A DNA stretch of 44,404 nt from Candidatus Methanovirga procula (GCA_031280375.1 JAITGU010000145.1:1-44404), one strand, 5' to 3'. Shown: positions 10,214 to 20,740, counted from the stretch's first letter. The notes: generated by a model not told the origin, from the sequence alone. Numbers and translations: made by a program.

Positions 10214-10522
10214 TCACATTTTTAAATATCCTTTTCTTTCAAGCCATCCAGCTTCTGTTTTAGTGTATCTCCAAATAACATCTGATTTTTCATCACTTTG
10301 GAAATCCCATGGCTTAACTAAAACCACATCACCTTCTCTAATCCAGATTCTTTTCTTCATTTTTCCAGGGATTCTACCCATTCTTATCTTTCCATCGGCA
10401 CATCTAACCTTTAACTTTCCATGACCCATTATTTGTTCAATGAGTCCAAGAAGTTCTCCTTTTCTTGGAGTTCTTACCCTTCTGAATTCTGGTGTCCCAT
10501 TATTTCCTCTATTATTGTTCAA
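10214..10522 (-). CDS. eif1A: Translation initiation factor aIF-1A
   Basis: Archaeal aIF-1A, an S1/OB-fold protein that binds the ribosomal A site during initiation. The body from [20 protein letters not shown] through the [20 protein letters not shown] stretch and PWDF is diagnostic, with the basic, Asn/Gly/Arg-rich flexible N-terminus of the family. 102 residues is standard. The start is TTG at 10522, fixed by an excellent GGAGGAGAG three bases upstream (10526-10534). It is the first gene of the minus-strand series aIF-1A / GNAT / RIO1 / DUF2142 / KH. Confidence 0.96.
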   Translation of the reverse strand: MNNNRGNNGTPEFRRVRTPRKGELLGLIEQIMGHGKLKVRCADGKIRMGRIPGKMKKRIWIREGDVVLVKPWDFQSDEKSDVIWRYTKTEAGWLERKGYLKM

Positions 10523-11117
10523 AAACTCTCCTCCATCTAATACTATCTATAAACTAATTGCTATTATTTTAAAAGTTTGAATTTAAAGTTAAGAAATCTT
10601 TCAATTATTTTAATTTTCAATCGTATTGTTGACTTTTAATTATTTTCAAAAGCTTTCAATCTAATTAACTTTTGATTATTTCTATTAACTTTTGATTATT
10701 TTTATAGATAAATAATATTATTATAATTAATATAATAAAAAAGATATAAATATTTATTCAGATTTAAAGTTGATTTATTATTAAAAATGATGTTTAAGTG
10801 GTCTACAATAATTATCCCTAAAATTTAAATTAATCTTATTAAATCAATGTTAGATAAGAAAGTCATCGTTGTTAAATTATCACTTGCTAAATATAGACTT
10901 ATCACTTGTTAAATACGAATTTAAATATTAATAATGCTAATGATCAATTTATAAATAAAATAATAGTTTAGTATCTTAAATATCTAATCCTTGTAATAGG
11001 TTAAAAGATATATAATACTAATATGTATTAAATACTATTTAATACTTTATGTATATGGTTAAATAATTTATGTCAAATAATTTCATATTTTTTTAAATAA
11101 AGATATGAGAGAAAATT
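10523..11117. promoter_or_regulatory. Divergent promoter region between aIF-1A and moeA
   Basis: About 595 bp shared upstream region. It has two near-identical copies of CTATTAACTTTTGATTATTT-like sequence at about 10665-10705 and two copies of TATCACTTGYTAAATA at about 10878 and 10908. AT-rich TATA-like sequence precedes moeA (for example around 11000-11050). No gene seen. Function of the repeats is unknown. Confidence 0.4.
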
Positions 11118-12347
11118 ATGGGAACTGAATTTTTGAAAATTATAGATGTGGAGGAAGCTAAAAAAATCATTAGAAATCTTTTTAAGGAAACTTATAAACT
11201 AAAATCAGAGAATATTCCTGTTGGAGATGCATATAATCGAATAGTTTCTGAGGACATACTTTCTACAATCGACCTACCAATATTTGATAGAGCATTAAAA
11301 GATGGATATGCAATAAAATCAGAGGATAGCTTTGGAGCAAATGAAGAAAATCCAAAAATTTTAAACTGCATTGACAAGGTTGAAGCAGGTTCATTCTCCA
11401 AAAAAACAATTAAAACTGGGGAATGTATTGAGATTAGCACTGGTGCTCCTATTCCAGATGGAGCAGACGCAGTTGTAATGGTTGAATACAGTGAAAAGTT
11501 AGAAGAATCATCCACGAAGGATATAGCTATTTTAAAAAGTGTGCCACCTACTGAAGATATTTCTAAGAAAGCTTCAGATATTAAAAAAGGGAAACTTATA
11601 TTAAGAAAAGGAACTATTTTAAACCCAGTTAAAATAGGAATTTTAAGTGCTCAAGGAATAGATGATGTAAATGTTTTTAAAAAGCCAATTGTTAGTATTA
11701 TATCAACAGGTAATGAATTATTAAACAAAAATGAAAAAATAGAACCTGGTAAAATATATGATGCCAATACAAATCTGATTAAAGGAGTTGTTCTGGCATC
11801 TGGTGGAATACCTTTAACTAAAGATATAGTTAAAGATGATTATAATGAATTAAAAATGAAGATAAATGGATCATTGAATTCTGACATTATAATTTGTTCT
11901 GGAGGAACATCAGCTGGTGTTGGAGATATATTAAAAAATGTTGTAGATGAGATTGGAGAGGTTTTAATCCACGGCATATCTGTTAAACCAGGGAAACCTA
12001 CATTAGTTGGGAAAATCAAAGATAAAATTATAATCGGACTTCCAGGAAATCCAGTTTCAGCAATAATTATATACTCTATTTTTATTGATTCACATATTCG
12101 ACTAATTTCAAAATCACCTGAAAAAGGAGGGAATAAAAGAATAAATTTTGAATTAGCAAAAAGAATTCATTCTGCAAAAGGTCGGATGGAATATCTTTTA
12201 GTTCAAATTAAAAATGATAAAGTCTATCCAATATTGAAAGACTCTGGAGCAATAGCATCATTATCTTATGCAGATGCTTATGTTAAAATTCCAAAATCTG
12301 TTGAAATAGTTGATGTAGGAGAAATTGTTGAGGTTATATTATTTTAG
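11118..12347 (+). CDS. moeA: Molybdopterin molybdenumtransferase MoeA
   Basis: Inserts molybdate (or tungstate) into adenylylated molybdopterin, the last step of cofactor synthesis; methanogens need it for formylmethanofuran dehydrogenase. N-terminal MoeA domain with DLPIFDRALKDGYAIKSED, GECIEISTGAPIPDGADAVV typical of domain III, the MoCF-binding domain with SIISTGNELL and IICSGGTSAGVGD, then GKPTLVGKIKDKIIIGLPGN and a C-terminal MoeA domain. 409 residues is normal for a single MoeA. ATG start with a weak GAGAG upstream. It is monocistronic, divergent from aIF-1A, and ends with TAG. Confidence 0.94.
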   Translation: MGTEFLKIIDVEEAKKIIRNLFKETYKLKSENIPVGDAYNRIVSEDILSTIDLPIFDRALKDGYAIKSEDSFGANEENPKILNCIDKVEAGSFSKKTIKTGECIEISTGAPIPDGADAVVMVEYSEKLEESSTKDIAILKSVPPTEDISKKASDIKKGKLILRKGTILNPVKIGILSAQGIDDVNVFKKPIVSIISTGNELLNKNEKIEPGKIYDANTNLIKGVVLASGGIPLTKDIVKDDYNELKMKINGSLNSDIIICSGGTSAGVGDILKNVVDEIGEVLIHGISVKPGKPTLVGKIKDKIIIGLPGNPVSAIIIYSIFIDSHIRLISKSPEKGGNKRINFELAKRIHSAKGRMEYLLVQIKNDKVYPILKDSGAIASLSYADAYVKIPKSVEIVDVGEIVEVILF

Positions 12348-13220
12348 GAAAGAAAATCAGATATTTTATTAATTCGATCATTGCCAATCAATTCTAAATA
12401 GTTATTAAGATGATAGTGGCAAGAGTATTAATTACCAAATCCGATTTTTATTAATAAAAAATAGAATAGTTTTGATTCTATTTTCATTATAAATTATTAT
12501 TACATTAAAATTAAAAATTTATTACAATTTATATAGAATTTAAAAGATTAATTATTAATTTAAAAAACTTCAAAATATAGAACTAATAAAATGTCTGTGA
12601 GATTTTATAAATAGTAAAAAGTTTAAGATTTTGAAATTTATAAAACTTTTGATGAAACTTTTTCTAAAAGTTTCTTCTAAATAGTAAAAGCATTTTCTTA
12701 AACTTAATACACTTCTTAGTTTTTGGGAAAACTTTTGATGAACTTTTTTTAAAAGTTTCTTCTATAATAGTAAAAACTAAGATTTGAAATTTATAAAATT
12801 TTTGATGAACCTTAACTTGTTAAGTTAGAAAATCTTTGATTTTCTTAAACTTTCTTACCTTTAGGTAAGTTAGGGAACTTCAGTTTCCGTTGTTTTGAAC
12901 GAAGTGAAAAATTTAGGAAAATCTCTGATTTTCCGTTTGTTTCGAATGAAATGAGAAACTTAAAAAGCGAAGTTTTCGTTTATTTCGAAGGTCGTGAGAA
13001 ATTTAATGAAATTTTTTAATTTCATGTTTCTAAAAGTTTCTTCTAAATAATAAAAAATAGAACTTAGTATTGTTATAAATTAATATGTACATTATTTTTT
13101 TAAAATTAATAATTTTTATTCATAAGAATTAGAATTTAAAGCATAGAATTATATTGATGATTGGATAATGTATGTACCAATAGAGATGTTATTATTATAG
13201 CCTGTTTAATTTTATTTTAA
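12348..13220. other. Long non-coding region containing repeat cluster 3
   Basis: The stretch between moeA and the carA promoter. Everything recognisable in it belongs to the repeat cluster at 12640-13050; the rest is AT-rich with no supported gene. Confidence 0.5.
12640..13050. repeat. Mini-hairpin and 24-bp unit repeat cluster 3
   Basis: The largest cluster of this family. A roughly 45-bp direct repeat of the form ACTTTTGATGAAACTTTTTC / TAAAAGTTTCTTCTA occurs at about 12646 and 12730, with a partial copy near 13025. Palindromes: CTTAACTTGTTAAG (12811-12824), GAAAATCTTTGATTTTC (12828-12844), CTTACCTTTAGGTAAG (12854-12869), GGAACTTCAGTTTCC (12874-12888, imperfect), GGAAAATCTCTGATTTTCC (12916-12934). 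Plus-strand copies of the TTTCGAATGAAATGAGAAA-type unit are at 12890-12915, 12938-12962 and 12982-13005. Confidence 0.7.
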
Positions 13221-13265
13221 TGATTAAGTTGTACAGTGATTAAGTTATGATGATAAGTTATTCAG
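13221..13265 (+). promoter_or_regulatory. Three tandem TGATTAAGTT-type repeats upstream of carA
   Basis: Units starting at 13221 (TGATTAAGTTGTACAG), 13237 (TGATTAAGTTATGA) and 13251 (TGATAAGTTATTCAG), spaced 14-16 bases. They lie about 110-155 bases upstream of the carA start and upstream of a TATA-like sequence near 13305-13320. A regulator-binding site is possible but not shown. Confidence 0.35.
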
Positions 13266-13375
13266 TGTTATAAGGATGGATTATAATAAACTGGACTTCT
13301 ATAAATAATTAATATTATACTTTAAGTTTGCTATGTATATCCATATAGACGATTATATTTTTTAATGGTGATTTA

Positions 13376-14458
13376 ATGGAAAATAGGGCTAAAATAGCTT
13401 TGGAAGATGGGACTATAATTGAAGGGAAGTCTTTTGGTTATGAAACAACAGCAACTGGTGAGATTGTTTTTTCAACTGGAATGACAGGCTATGTTGAAAG
13501 TTTAACTGATCCATCCTTTAATGGTCAGATCTTAATGTCAACATATCCTCTTGTTGGGAATTATGGTGTATCAGATGAATGGTATCAATCTGAGAAAATT
13601 CAAGTAGAAGGATATATTGTGCGGGAAATTTGTAATTCTTCCTCAAAATTCGGGGCTGATAGAACATTAGATGAATTTTTGAAAGAATTTAAAGTTCCAG
13701 GTATTAGTGGAATAGACACACGAGATTTAACTCTTAAAATTAGAGAGAAAGGCACTATGAAATGTGGAATATCTACTGAAGAGATTGAAAATGAAGAATT
13801 AATAGCTTTAGTTAAAAACCAGTTGAATATTGTTGATATGGAATTGGTTCCACAAGTTTCCACATCTAAAATAAAGATTTTCAGTGAAGAAAATAGTAAG
13901 AAAGTGGGAATTATTGATTGTGGTGTAAAGAAGAATATAATTAATAGTTTTTTAAATAGAGATATTGGGGTTGTTCTTTTTCCATACAATACAAGTTACA
14001 ATGTTATTTTGGATCATGATTTAGATGGTTTGATGATTTCTTGTGGTCCTGGAAATCCTTCTAAACTTGGTGATACAATTGACAATATCCGAAAACTTAC
14101 TAATCACATTCCAGTTTTTGGTATTTGTATGGGTCAACAGTTAATAGCTAAGGCGTTTGGCACCAAAATTTATAAGATGAAATTTGGTCATAGGGGAGTT
14201 AATCAACCAGTCAAAGATTTATCATCAAATAGGGTTTTCATAACTTCTCAAAATCATGGGTTTAGTGTTGATGCTCAGTCTTTAGATGAAACTCCATTAA
14301 AGTTAACTCAGATTAATCTTAATGATAATAGTCCCGAGGGTCTTGCTCACGAAGAATTATCTTTAAAAACTGTTCAGTATCATCCTGAGGCAGGACCTGG
14401 ACCAAATGATACTAACAATATATTTATAGAGTTTGAGGAAATGATGGATAGTTATTGA
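13376..14458 (+). CDS. carA: Carbamoyl-phosphate synthase small subunit
   Basis: Glutamine amidotransferase subunit that supplies ammonia to CarB for carbamoyl phosphate (arginine and pyrimidine synthesis). N-terminal CPSase small-chain domain with ATGEIVFSTGMTGYVESLTD; C-terminal class I amidotransferase with the nucleophile Cys251 in FGICMGQQLIAKAFG and the His336/Glu338 pair in QYHPEAGPGPND. The elbow reads GICMGQQ where most CarA have GICLGHQ. 360 residues is normal. ATG start with GGTGAT six bases upstream. carB follows on the same strand after an unusually wide gap of about 370 bases. Confidence 0.96.
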   Translation: MENRAKIALEDGTIIEGKSFGYETTATGEIVFSTGMTGYVESLTDPSFNGQILMSTYPLVGNYGVSDEWYQSEKIQVEGYIVREICNSSSKFGADRTLDEFLKEFKVPGISGIDTRDLTLKIREKGTMKCGISTEEIENEELIALVKNQLNIVDMELVPQVSTSKIKIFSEENSKKVGIIDCGVKKNIINSFLNRDIGVVLFPYNTSYNVILDHDLDGLMISCGPGNPSKLGDTIDNIRKLTNHIPVFGICMGQQLIAKAFGTKIYKMKFGHRGVNQPVKDLSSNRVFITSQNHGFSVDAQSLDETPLKLTQINLNDNSPEGLAHEELSLKTVQYHPEAGPGPNDTNNIFIEFEEMMDSY

Positions 14459-14487
14459 ATATTAAGCTATATTGTTTATTTTAATAG

Positions 14488-14522
14488 TGTTAAGTTGTTT
14501 TTATTATTTTTTTAACTTAATT
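14488..14522 (+). terminator. Possible carA terminator
   Basis: TTAAGTT and AACTTAA flank a T-rich stretch (TTTTTATTATTTTTTT) about 30 bases after the carA stop. A weak stem plus T-tract of this kind is compatible with archaeal termination, and would separate carA from carB transcription. Not certain. Confidence 0.35.
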
Positions 14523-14825
14523 TTTATTAAAATATTCATTTTTATTTAATTTCATTGAAATCATTTAAGTATTATTTAATATTATTTTTTCATTGAGTAA
14601 TTTATTAAAGTTAATTTAATAAAATAATTGGCATAATAAAAATAATTATTTAGAATTACTTGTATTTATATTTGGATTTAATTGATTTAATTTAGTATTT
14701 AAAAAAATTTTTGATAATAAGTTAAAATTTATTACAATGAAAATTATAATAATTAAATAAAGGAATTAATAATCAATTAACATATGATAGCATATATGGA
14801 ATATAATACACTATGGGGAAAATTG
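14523..14825. other. carA-carB spacer
   Basis: AT-rich sequence without a gene. It may hold a separate carB promoter. The frame of carB is open upstream to 14784 but that extension is not conserved-looking. Confidence 0.4.
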
Positions 14826-17800
14826 ATGCCAGTTGATAAAGATATTAAAAAAATTCTTATTATTGGATCTGGACCTATTCAAATAGGTCAAGCTGCAGAA
14901 TTTGATTATTCTGGTTCACAAGCTTGTAAATCTATTAAAGAAGAAGGCATTAAAACAGTATTAGTTAATAGTAATCCTGCAACTATTCAAACTGATGTTG
15001 ATATGGCAGATACTGTTTATATAGAACCATTAAATCCAGAAGTTGTTGCTAAAATTATTAAAAAAGAGAAAGTTGATGCCATTCTTCCAACAATGGGTGG
15101 ACAAACAGGATTAAATATAGCAACAGGTCTTGAAGAACTTGGAGTTTTAGATGGAATCAAAGTGATTGGTTCATCTGTTGAAACAATTGCCAATGTAGAA
15201 GATAGAAATTTGTTTGGAAAGTTTATGAACGAACTTAACGAACCAATTCCAAAATGTAAGGCTGTTGAGTCTGTTGTTGATGCATTAAAAGCAGTGAAAG
15301 AAATTGGTTATCCTGTAATTGTTAGACCTGCATTTACACTTGGAGGCACTGGTGGTGGAGTAGCAAATAATAAAGAAGAGTTGATTGAAACTGTTAACTA
15401 TGGTTTAGATATGAGTTTTATAAATCAAGTTCTTATTGATGAATCTGTTTTAGGCTGGAAAGAATTTGAATACGAGGTTATGAGAGATAAAAACGATACT
15501 TGTATTATTGTGTGTAATATGGAAAATTTGGATCCAATGGGTATTCATACAGGAGAAAGTATTGTTGTAGCTCCAGCTCAAACTTTAAATGATATTGATT
15601 CTCAAAGATTAAGAGATGCCTCTATTAAAATAATAAGGGCTCTTAAGATTGAAGGCGGTTGCAATATTCAATTTGCTGTTAATCCACAAACAGGAGAATA
15701 TAAAATAATTGAAGTAAATCCACGTGTAAGTAGAAGTAGTGCTCTTGCTTCAAAGGCAACTGGTTATCCTATTGCTAAAATTTCATCTAAAATAGCTATT
15801 GGAATGACTTTAGATGAAATTCAAAATGATATCACTAAGGAAACACCTGCTTCATTTGAACCAAGCTTAGATTATGTTGTAGTTAAAATACCAAGATGGT
15901 CTTTTGACAAATTTAAAGGAATCAATAAGAAAATTGGGATCCAAATGAAATCAACTGGTGAAGTAATGGCTATTGGGAGGACAATTGAGGAATCATTACA
16001 TAAAGCCATTAGGTCTTTAGATATTGGTATTAATGGATTTGAAGAAATTGATTTTAGTCGAGATGATTTAATAAATCCAACTGATGAGCGGATTTTTCAG
16101 ATATATTCGGCTTTAAAAACAGGGATGAATGTTAATGATTTGTTTAAACTTACAAGTATTGATACTTTCTTCTTAAATAAAATTAAAAATATTGTAGATT
16201 TTGAAGAAACATTGGTTTCCCAATCAAGCGATAAAAATTCCTTGTTAGAGAATTTAAAAGAAGCTAAGCTAATGGGATTTTCTGATTTTACTCTTGAGGA
16301 AATTCTTGGATTAGATATTAAAAGTTTAAGAATTAACAAGGAAATAAAACCATCATTTAAGATGGTGGATACTTGTGCAGCTGAATTCGAAGCTAAAACT
16401 CCTTATTACTACAGTAGTTATGATAAAGGAAATGAAATTAGTTCCTCAGAGACAGATAAAATAATTATCATTGGTGCAGGACCAATAAGAATAGGTCAAG
16501 GAGTTGAATTTGACTACTGTTGTGTTCATTCAAGTCTTGCTTTAAAAGAAGAAGGAATTGAAACCATTATTATAAATAACAATCCTGAAACTGTAAGTAC
16601 AGACTATGATATTTCAGATAAACTTTATTTTGAATCATTAATATTTGAAGATGTAATCGAAGTAATCAATAAAGAGAATCCAAAAGGAGTTATCGTCCAA
16701 TTTGGTGGACAAACATCCATTAATTTAGCTGTTCCACTTGCAAATGCTGGAGTTAATATATTAGGAACAAATTATGAAAGTATTGATCGTAGTGAAGATA
16801 GGAAAAAATTTAGTGAAGTTTTAAATAAACTGAACATTCCTCAAGCACCATATGGTTTGGCTTACTCTTTCTTTGATGCAAGAGAAATAGCTAAGAAAAT
16901 TGGTTTTCCTGTTCTTGTTAGACCATCTTATGTTATAGGTGGAAGAGCAATGGAAATAGTCTATGATGATTATGGATTAAAGAAATATATGGCAGAGGCA
17001 ACAAGAGTTTCTCCAGAACATCCAATATTAGTGGATAAGTTTTTAGAAGATGCCATTGAAGTGGACGTGGATATTTTATCTGATAGGGAAGATGTATTCA
17101 TTGGGGGAATAATGGAACATATAGAAGAAGCAGGAATACATTCTGGTGACTCTGCCTGTGTTATACCACCACAATCAATTCCAGAGGATATTTTAGATAT
17201 TATCAGATCATATTCTCGCAAGTTAGCTATTGAACTCGAAGTCCTTGGACTGATGAATATTCAATATGCAGTTAAACTTGATGAGAAAAAAGTGTACATT
17301 ATTGAAGCCAATCCACGAGCAAGTAGAACAGTTCCATTTGTTAGTAAAGCTATTGGAGTTCCACTTGCAAAAATAGCATCTAAACTTATAATCGGCAAAA
17401 AATTAAGAGATTTTGGATTAACAGATGAGATTAAAATTAATCATGTAGCAGTGAAAGAATCAGTCTTCCCATTTTTGAAACTTCCAGAAGCAGATATTAT
17501 ACTTGGACCTGAAATGAAATCCACTGGCGAAGCTATGGGAGTTGATGAGAATTTTGGTTTAGCATACTATAAATCTCAACTTTCTGCCAATGTGGATCTG
17601 CCAAAAAAAGGAACAGTTTTTATAAGTGTTAGAAAACAAGATAGTTTGAAAGTTCAAGAAATAGCTGAAAAAGTATCATCACTTGGATTTAAATTAGTGG
17701 CTACACATGGAACAGCTAAATCTATAAGAGATAATTCTAATGGTAAAATTAAAATTGGAGAATTAGGTAAAATAAGTGATGAATCACCAAACATAGGTGA

Positions 17801-18020
17801 TTTAATGCTAAACAAAGAAGTTGATCTAATTATTAACACTCCATCAGGCAAATTATCTGCTTCAGATGGTTATAAAATGAGAAGATTAGCTATTGAAATT
17901 GGATTACCTTATGTTACAACATTGGCAGGTGCTAAAGCAGCGCTTAATGCTATTGAAACAATTCAAAAATCAGATATAAATGTAAAATCAATGAATGAAT
18001 ATCTATTAAATGTGAATTAA
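14826..18020 (+). CDS. carB: Carbamoyl-phosphate synthase large subunit
   Basis: Synthetase subunit that makes carbamoyl phosphate from bicarbonate, ammonia and two ATP. The two homologous halves are both present in one chain: half 1 starts [20 protein letters not shown], half 2 starts [19 protein letters not shown] (about residue 547), each with its ATP-grasp (for example [15 protein letters not shown] and [15 protein letters not shown]). A C-terminal MGS-like allosteric domain covers the last 130 residues. I place the start at the ATG at 14826 ([14 protein letters not shown] eight bases upstream), giving 1064 residues; an ATG at 14784 would add 14 residues of unconserved type without a close ribosome site. 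Unlike some methanogens the gene is not split. Confidence 0.96.
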   Translation: MPVDKDIKKILIIGSGPIQIGQAAEFDYSGSQACKSIKEEGIKTVLVNSNPATIQTDVDMADTVYIEPLNPEVVAKIIKKEKVDAILPTMGGQTGLNIATGLEELGVLDGIKVIGSSVETIANVEDRNLFGKFMNELNEPIPKCKAVESVVDALKAVKEIGYPVIVRPAFTLGGTGGGVANNKEELIETVNYGLDMSFINQVLIDESVLGWKEFEYEVMRDKNDTCIIVCNMENLDPMGIHTGESIVVAPAQTLNDIDSQRLRDASIKIIRALKIEGGCNIQFAVNPQTGEYKIIEVNPRVSRSSALASKATGYPIAKISSKIAIGMTLDEIQNDITKETPASFEPSLDYVVVKIPRWSFDKFKGINKKIGIQMKSTGEVMAIGRTIEESLHKAIRSLDIGINGFEEIDFSRDDLINPTDERIFQIYSALKTGMNVNDLFKLTSIDTFFLNKIKNIVDFEETLVSQSSDKNSLLENLKEAKLMGFSDFTLEEILGLDIKSLRINKEIKPSFKMVDTCAAEFEAKTPYYYSSYDKGNEISSSETDKIIIIGAGPIRIGQGVEFDYCCVHSSLALKEEGIETIIINNNPETVSTDYDISDKLYFESLIFEDVIEVINKENPKGVIVQFGGQTSINLAVPLANAGVNILGTNYESIDRSEDRKKFSEVLNKLNIPQAPYGLAYSFFDAREIAKKIGFPVLVRPSYVIGGRAMEIVYDDYGLKKYMAEATRVSPEHPILVDKFLEDAIEVDVDILSDREDVFIGGIMEHIEEAGIHSGDSACVIPPQSIPEDILDIIRSYSRKLAIELEVLGLMNIQYAVKLDEKKVYIIEANPRASRTVPFVSKAIGVPLAKIASKLIIGKKLRDFGLTDEIKINHVAVKESVFPFLKLPEADIILGPEMKSTGEAMGVDENFGLAYYKSQLSANVDLPKKGTVFISVRKQDSLKVQEIAEKVSSLGFKLVATHGTAKSIRDNSNGKIKIGELGKISDESPNIGDLMLNKEVDLIINTPSGKLSASDGYKMRRLAIEIGLPYVTTLAGAKAALNAIETIQKSDINVKSMNEYLLNVN

Positions 18021-18044
18021 ATTGTCCAATTACTAAAAGAAGTT

Positions 18045-19367
18045 TCATTGATCATTCACTTTAGAAGAGATACCCTTTTCTTTTGTTACTAATATTTTAT
18101 CGATGATATGTCCATCCATATCAACCACTTCAAATTTATAACTGTTCCAAATAAATATTTCCCCTAATTCTGGAAGTCTTTCTAAATAACTTAAAATAAA
18201 TCCCGCTAATGTTGTATATCCGTCTTCGTGTTCTTGAGGCATTTCTTCGATTTTAAAAAATTCTTTAAAGTTATCAATACCAAAACCTCCATCAATTAAC
18301 CATGATCCATCTTTTCTTTTAACAACTTTAGGATCATCTGTTTCATCAATACCTGGAATATCTCCAACGATTCCTTCAAGAATATCGTTTAAAGTTATTA
18401 AGCCTTCTACATTTCCATACTCATCCACAACCAATGCCATATGAACATATTCTTTATTTTCTTTCAATAGTTTCAGAATAGATAATGCTGATAAGTTTTC
18501 AGGTACAATCAATGGCTTTTTTATATATGATTCAATATTCAATTCTTCTTCAGATAGTAGAGAACTTAAAATATCTTTTGTTTGAACGACACCTAAAACA
18601 TTGTCAATATCATCTTTTGCAACTGGAAACATGGATCTTTCACTTTCAATGATCGTTTTCTTTAATTCATCATATCCTTCTTCTAAATCTATCCATATTA
18701 TATCTTTTTTTGGAGTCATTAACATATCCACTTTCTCTTCGTCTAAACGAAAAACCCTTTTAAGAATATCTTCCTCCTCTTTTTCAATAGTTCCAGCTTT
18801 GGTTCCTTCTTTAATAAGTAATTTTATTTCGTCTTCAGTGGCTAAGTCTCGCTTTGTTGTAGATCCAATTGTTTTCAATACAAAGTCTGTTGATTTACCA
18901 AGAATTATTACTATTGGTGTAGATATTTTAGATAGAATTGTTGTAAATTTAGCCAATTTAATGGCTACTTTTTCAGGATTATTCAATGCCATTCTTTTTG
19001 GTACAAGTTCTCCAATTAACATTGTAAAGTATGTTGTGATTATAACCACTAAGAGAATAGCTATTATATTGCCAAAAGGAATATATTTTTCAAGTATGTG
19101 TTCAAGAGGTTTTGAAATTGTAGAACCTCCAATTACTCCAGTTAATATTCCAATTAGAGTAATTCCCATTTGTATTGAGGATAAGTATTCATTTGGATTT
19201 TGCATTAAATTAATGACGGTTTGAGCATGCTTATTTCCTTCTTTTTTTATTTTTTCTAATTTGACTTTTCTCGATGATGCAATTGCTAATTCAGCCATTG
19301 ATAACAGCCCAGTTATGCATATTAAAATGGTTAATATAAATATATCTAAGTAAATATTACCTAACAT
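18045..19367 (-). CDS. CNNM/CorC (HlyC)-type membrane protein with CBS pair
   Basis: Membrane protein of the DUF21/CNNM family, associated with Mg2+/Co2+ efflux or ion homeostasis. About four hydrophobic segments in residues 5-160 form the DUF21 domain, with the family's GELVPKRMALNNPEKVA motif. A CBS pair follows (about 215-335, including MLMTPKKDIIWID and ALVVDEYGNVEGLITLNDIL), then a CorC/HlyC C-terminal domain (about 350-425, GYTTLAGFILSYL). 440 residues fits. Convergent with carB, 24 bases apart. Transported ion is not shown by sequence. Confidence 0.88.
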   Translation of the reverse strand: MLGNIYLDIFILTILICITGLLSMAELAIASSRKVKLEKIKKEGNKHAQTVINLMQNPNEYLSSIQMGITLIGILTGVIGGSTISKPLEHILEKYIPFGNIIAILLVVIITTYFTMLIGELVPKRMALNNPEKVAIKLAKFTTILSKISTPIVIILGKSTDFVLKTIGSTTKRDLATEDEIKLLIKEGTKAGTIEKEEEDILKRVFRLDEEKVDMLMTPKKDIIWIDLEEGYDELKKTIIESERSMFPVAKDDIDNVLGVVQTKDILSSLLSEEELNIESYIKKPLIVPENLSALSILKLLKENKEYVHMALVVDEYGNVEGLITLNDILEGIVGDIPGIDETDDPKVVKRKDGSWLIDGGFGIDNFKEFFKIEEMPQEHEDGYTTLAGFILSYLERLPELGEIFIWNSYKFEVVDMDGHIIDKILVTKEKGISSKVNDQ

Positions 19368-19843
19368 GTCTTTTTTCCTTTTTAAATTTTATATTCAAAT
19401 TTTATGGTTTATTTTAAATACTTTTAGGTTATTCTTTATATTTTAATAATTGATTTGATTATATATGTTTATCTTCTTTATATTATTATAAAATATTTAT
19501 TAAATCAGTTTTATCATTTATTAAAATCAAAAAATTTATTATCTATAAATAACATAAAATTAATTTATATTTTAGTAAAATATTTTTATTTTATTTAAGA
19601 TTATTTGATGTTATTAATAACTTATATATAATAATTGAAATGTTAATTTATAATATTTTAATTAATTTAATTCTTACATAATATTATAGTGTAGTTAAAT
19701 AAATATGTAAGCGTTAATAATATCACATTAAATTATACTAGTATTATAATTTTATAATCTAATATTCATAACATGATATAGTCATTACTATTTTGAGTCA
19801 TTATTTATTGATTTAATTTATAAATTTAATCATATGTGATTTA
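19368..19843. promoter_or_regulatory. Divergent upstream region of CNNM gene and hdrC
   Basis: Very AT-rich, with many TATA-like words. It must carry the promoters of both flanking genes. I see no gene and no repeat that stands out. Confidence 0.4.
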
Positions 19844-20422
19844 ATGAATGTTCAAATAGGAAATAATCCATTAAGATTTGCAGGAGAAATACTTTCTAAT
19901 TTGAAAGCATCAGACGATATGGGGCTGTTGAGATGTGTTCAATGTGGGATGTGTACCTCAGTATGTCCTGGTGCAAAGGGTTCTAATTATAATCCTCGGG
20001 ATATGGTGGAAAAAGTTCTTGAAGGAGAAGAATCGATAATAAATTCTGAAGAAATATGGAATTGTTTTTATTGTTATACATGTCATAGTGTTTGCCCTGT
20101 TGGAAATAGTCCCTGTGAAATTAATCAAATTTTAAGACAAATAGCTATTGATGAAGGAATTGTCAACGATAAAGTGGGTATTTTTGCTGGATATGGAGAT
20201 AGTTTTTTGGATATTGGAATTGGAGCCATGCCCAAAAGATTTTTCATGGAGTTAAATGAAGACATTGAAGGTTGGTTAGATTTCAAATCAGAACTTGAAG
20301 AAATAAGAAATGAACTCGGTTTAGGACCAATTACAATCCCTAAGAAATCTATTGAAGAAATCAATGTTTTGCTTAAAAAAGTTGGCTTTGATAAGAGAAT
20401 TGAGAAAATGAATAGCTATTAA
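19844..20422 (+). CDS. hdrC: Heterodisulfide reductase subunit C-like (HdrC)
   Basis: Small iron-sulfur electron carrier that links HdrA to HdrB. Two complete [4Fe-4S] motifs are visible: CVQCGMCTSVCP (about residues 32-43) and CFYCYTCHSVCP (about residues 74-85), with the family sequence NPRDMVEKVLEG between them. Length 192 is close to standard HdrC (about 185-190). GTGAT lies just upstream of the ATG. It begins the hdrC / small membrane protein / hdrB / hdrA order. Canonical Methanobacteriales loci often have hdrA elsewhere, so this is probably a second Hdr set (inference). Confidence 0.9.
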   Translation: MNVQIGNNPLRFAGEILSNLKASDDMGLLRCVQCGMCTSVCPGAKGSNYNPRDMVEKVLEGEESIINSEEIWNCFYCYTCHSVCPVGNSPCEINQILRQIAIDEGIVNDKVGIFAGYGDSFLDIGIGAMPKRFFMELNEDIEGWLDFKSELEEIRNELGLGPITIPKKSIEEINVLLKKVGFDKRIEKMNSY

Positions 20423-20546
20423 ACCATAATTAATATAGTATTTTATATGTCATGAATGTAAAGCATTTTGAGAGTAAAAATAAGCATGTTAGAGGAAAAA
20501 ATCTTAAAAGGAATGTAGTATTTTAATATTTTTTTGGGGTGCTTAA

Positions 20547-20740
20547 ATGGATGAATCAATTTTTATGATAAAATGTATGATTTGGAGAAGGAAATGAGGA
20601 GTTTTCAAAAAGAAAGCCAAGGAAGGACTGACAAATATTATGAGAAATTAGAATCTCAACAAAGATTTTATATTTTGCTTCTTTCTGGCATTGTGGCTGC
20701 TCTTGGTTTACTAATGACTTTGTTAAAATTTTGGAGTTAA
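20547..20740 (+). pseudogene. Small single-TM protein between hdrC and hdrB, one frameshift
   Basis: A good GGGGTG site precedes ATG at 20547 (MDESIF...), but that frame stops after 16 codons. The frame beginning at 20573 (MYDLEKEM...) continues for 55 residues: a charged, probably helical part followed by one hydrophobic segment YILLLSGIVAALGLLMTLL and KFWS. Adding one T to the T5 run at 20560-20564 joins both into MDESIFYDKMYDLEKEM..., which makes a coherent protein of about 64 residues. So the gene either carries a real one-base deletion, a sequencing error, or is translated from 20573. Not a recognised family. It may be a membrane tether for the Hdr proteins, which is speculation. Confidence 0.55.

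Noticed and set aside
14784-14825. Longer N-terminus for CarB
   Set aside because: The 14 extra residues have no ribosome site at a proper distance and are not part of the CarB fold, whereas 14826 has GGGGA eight bases upstream.
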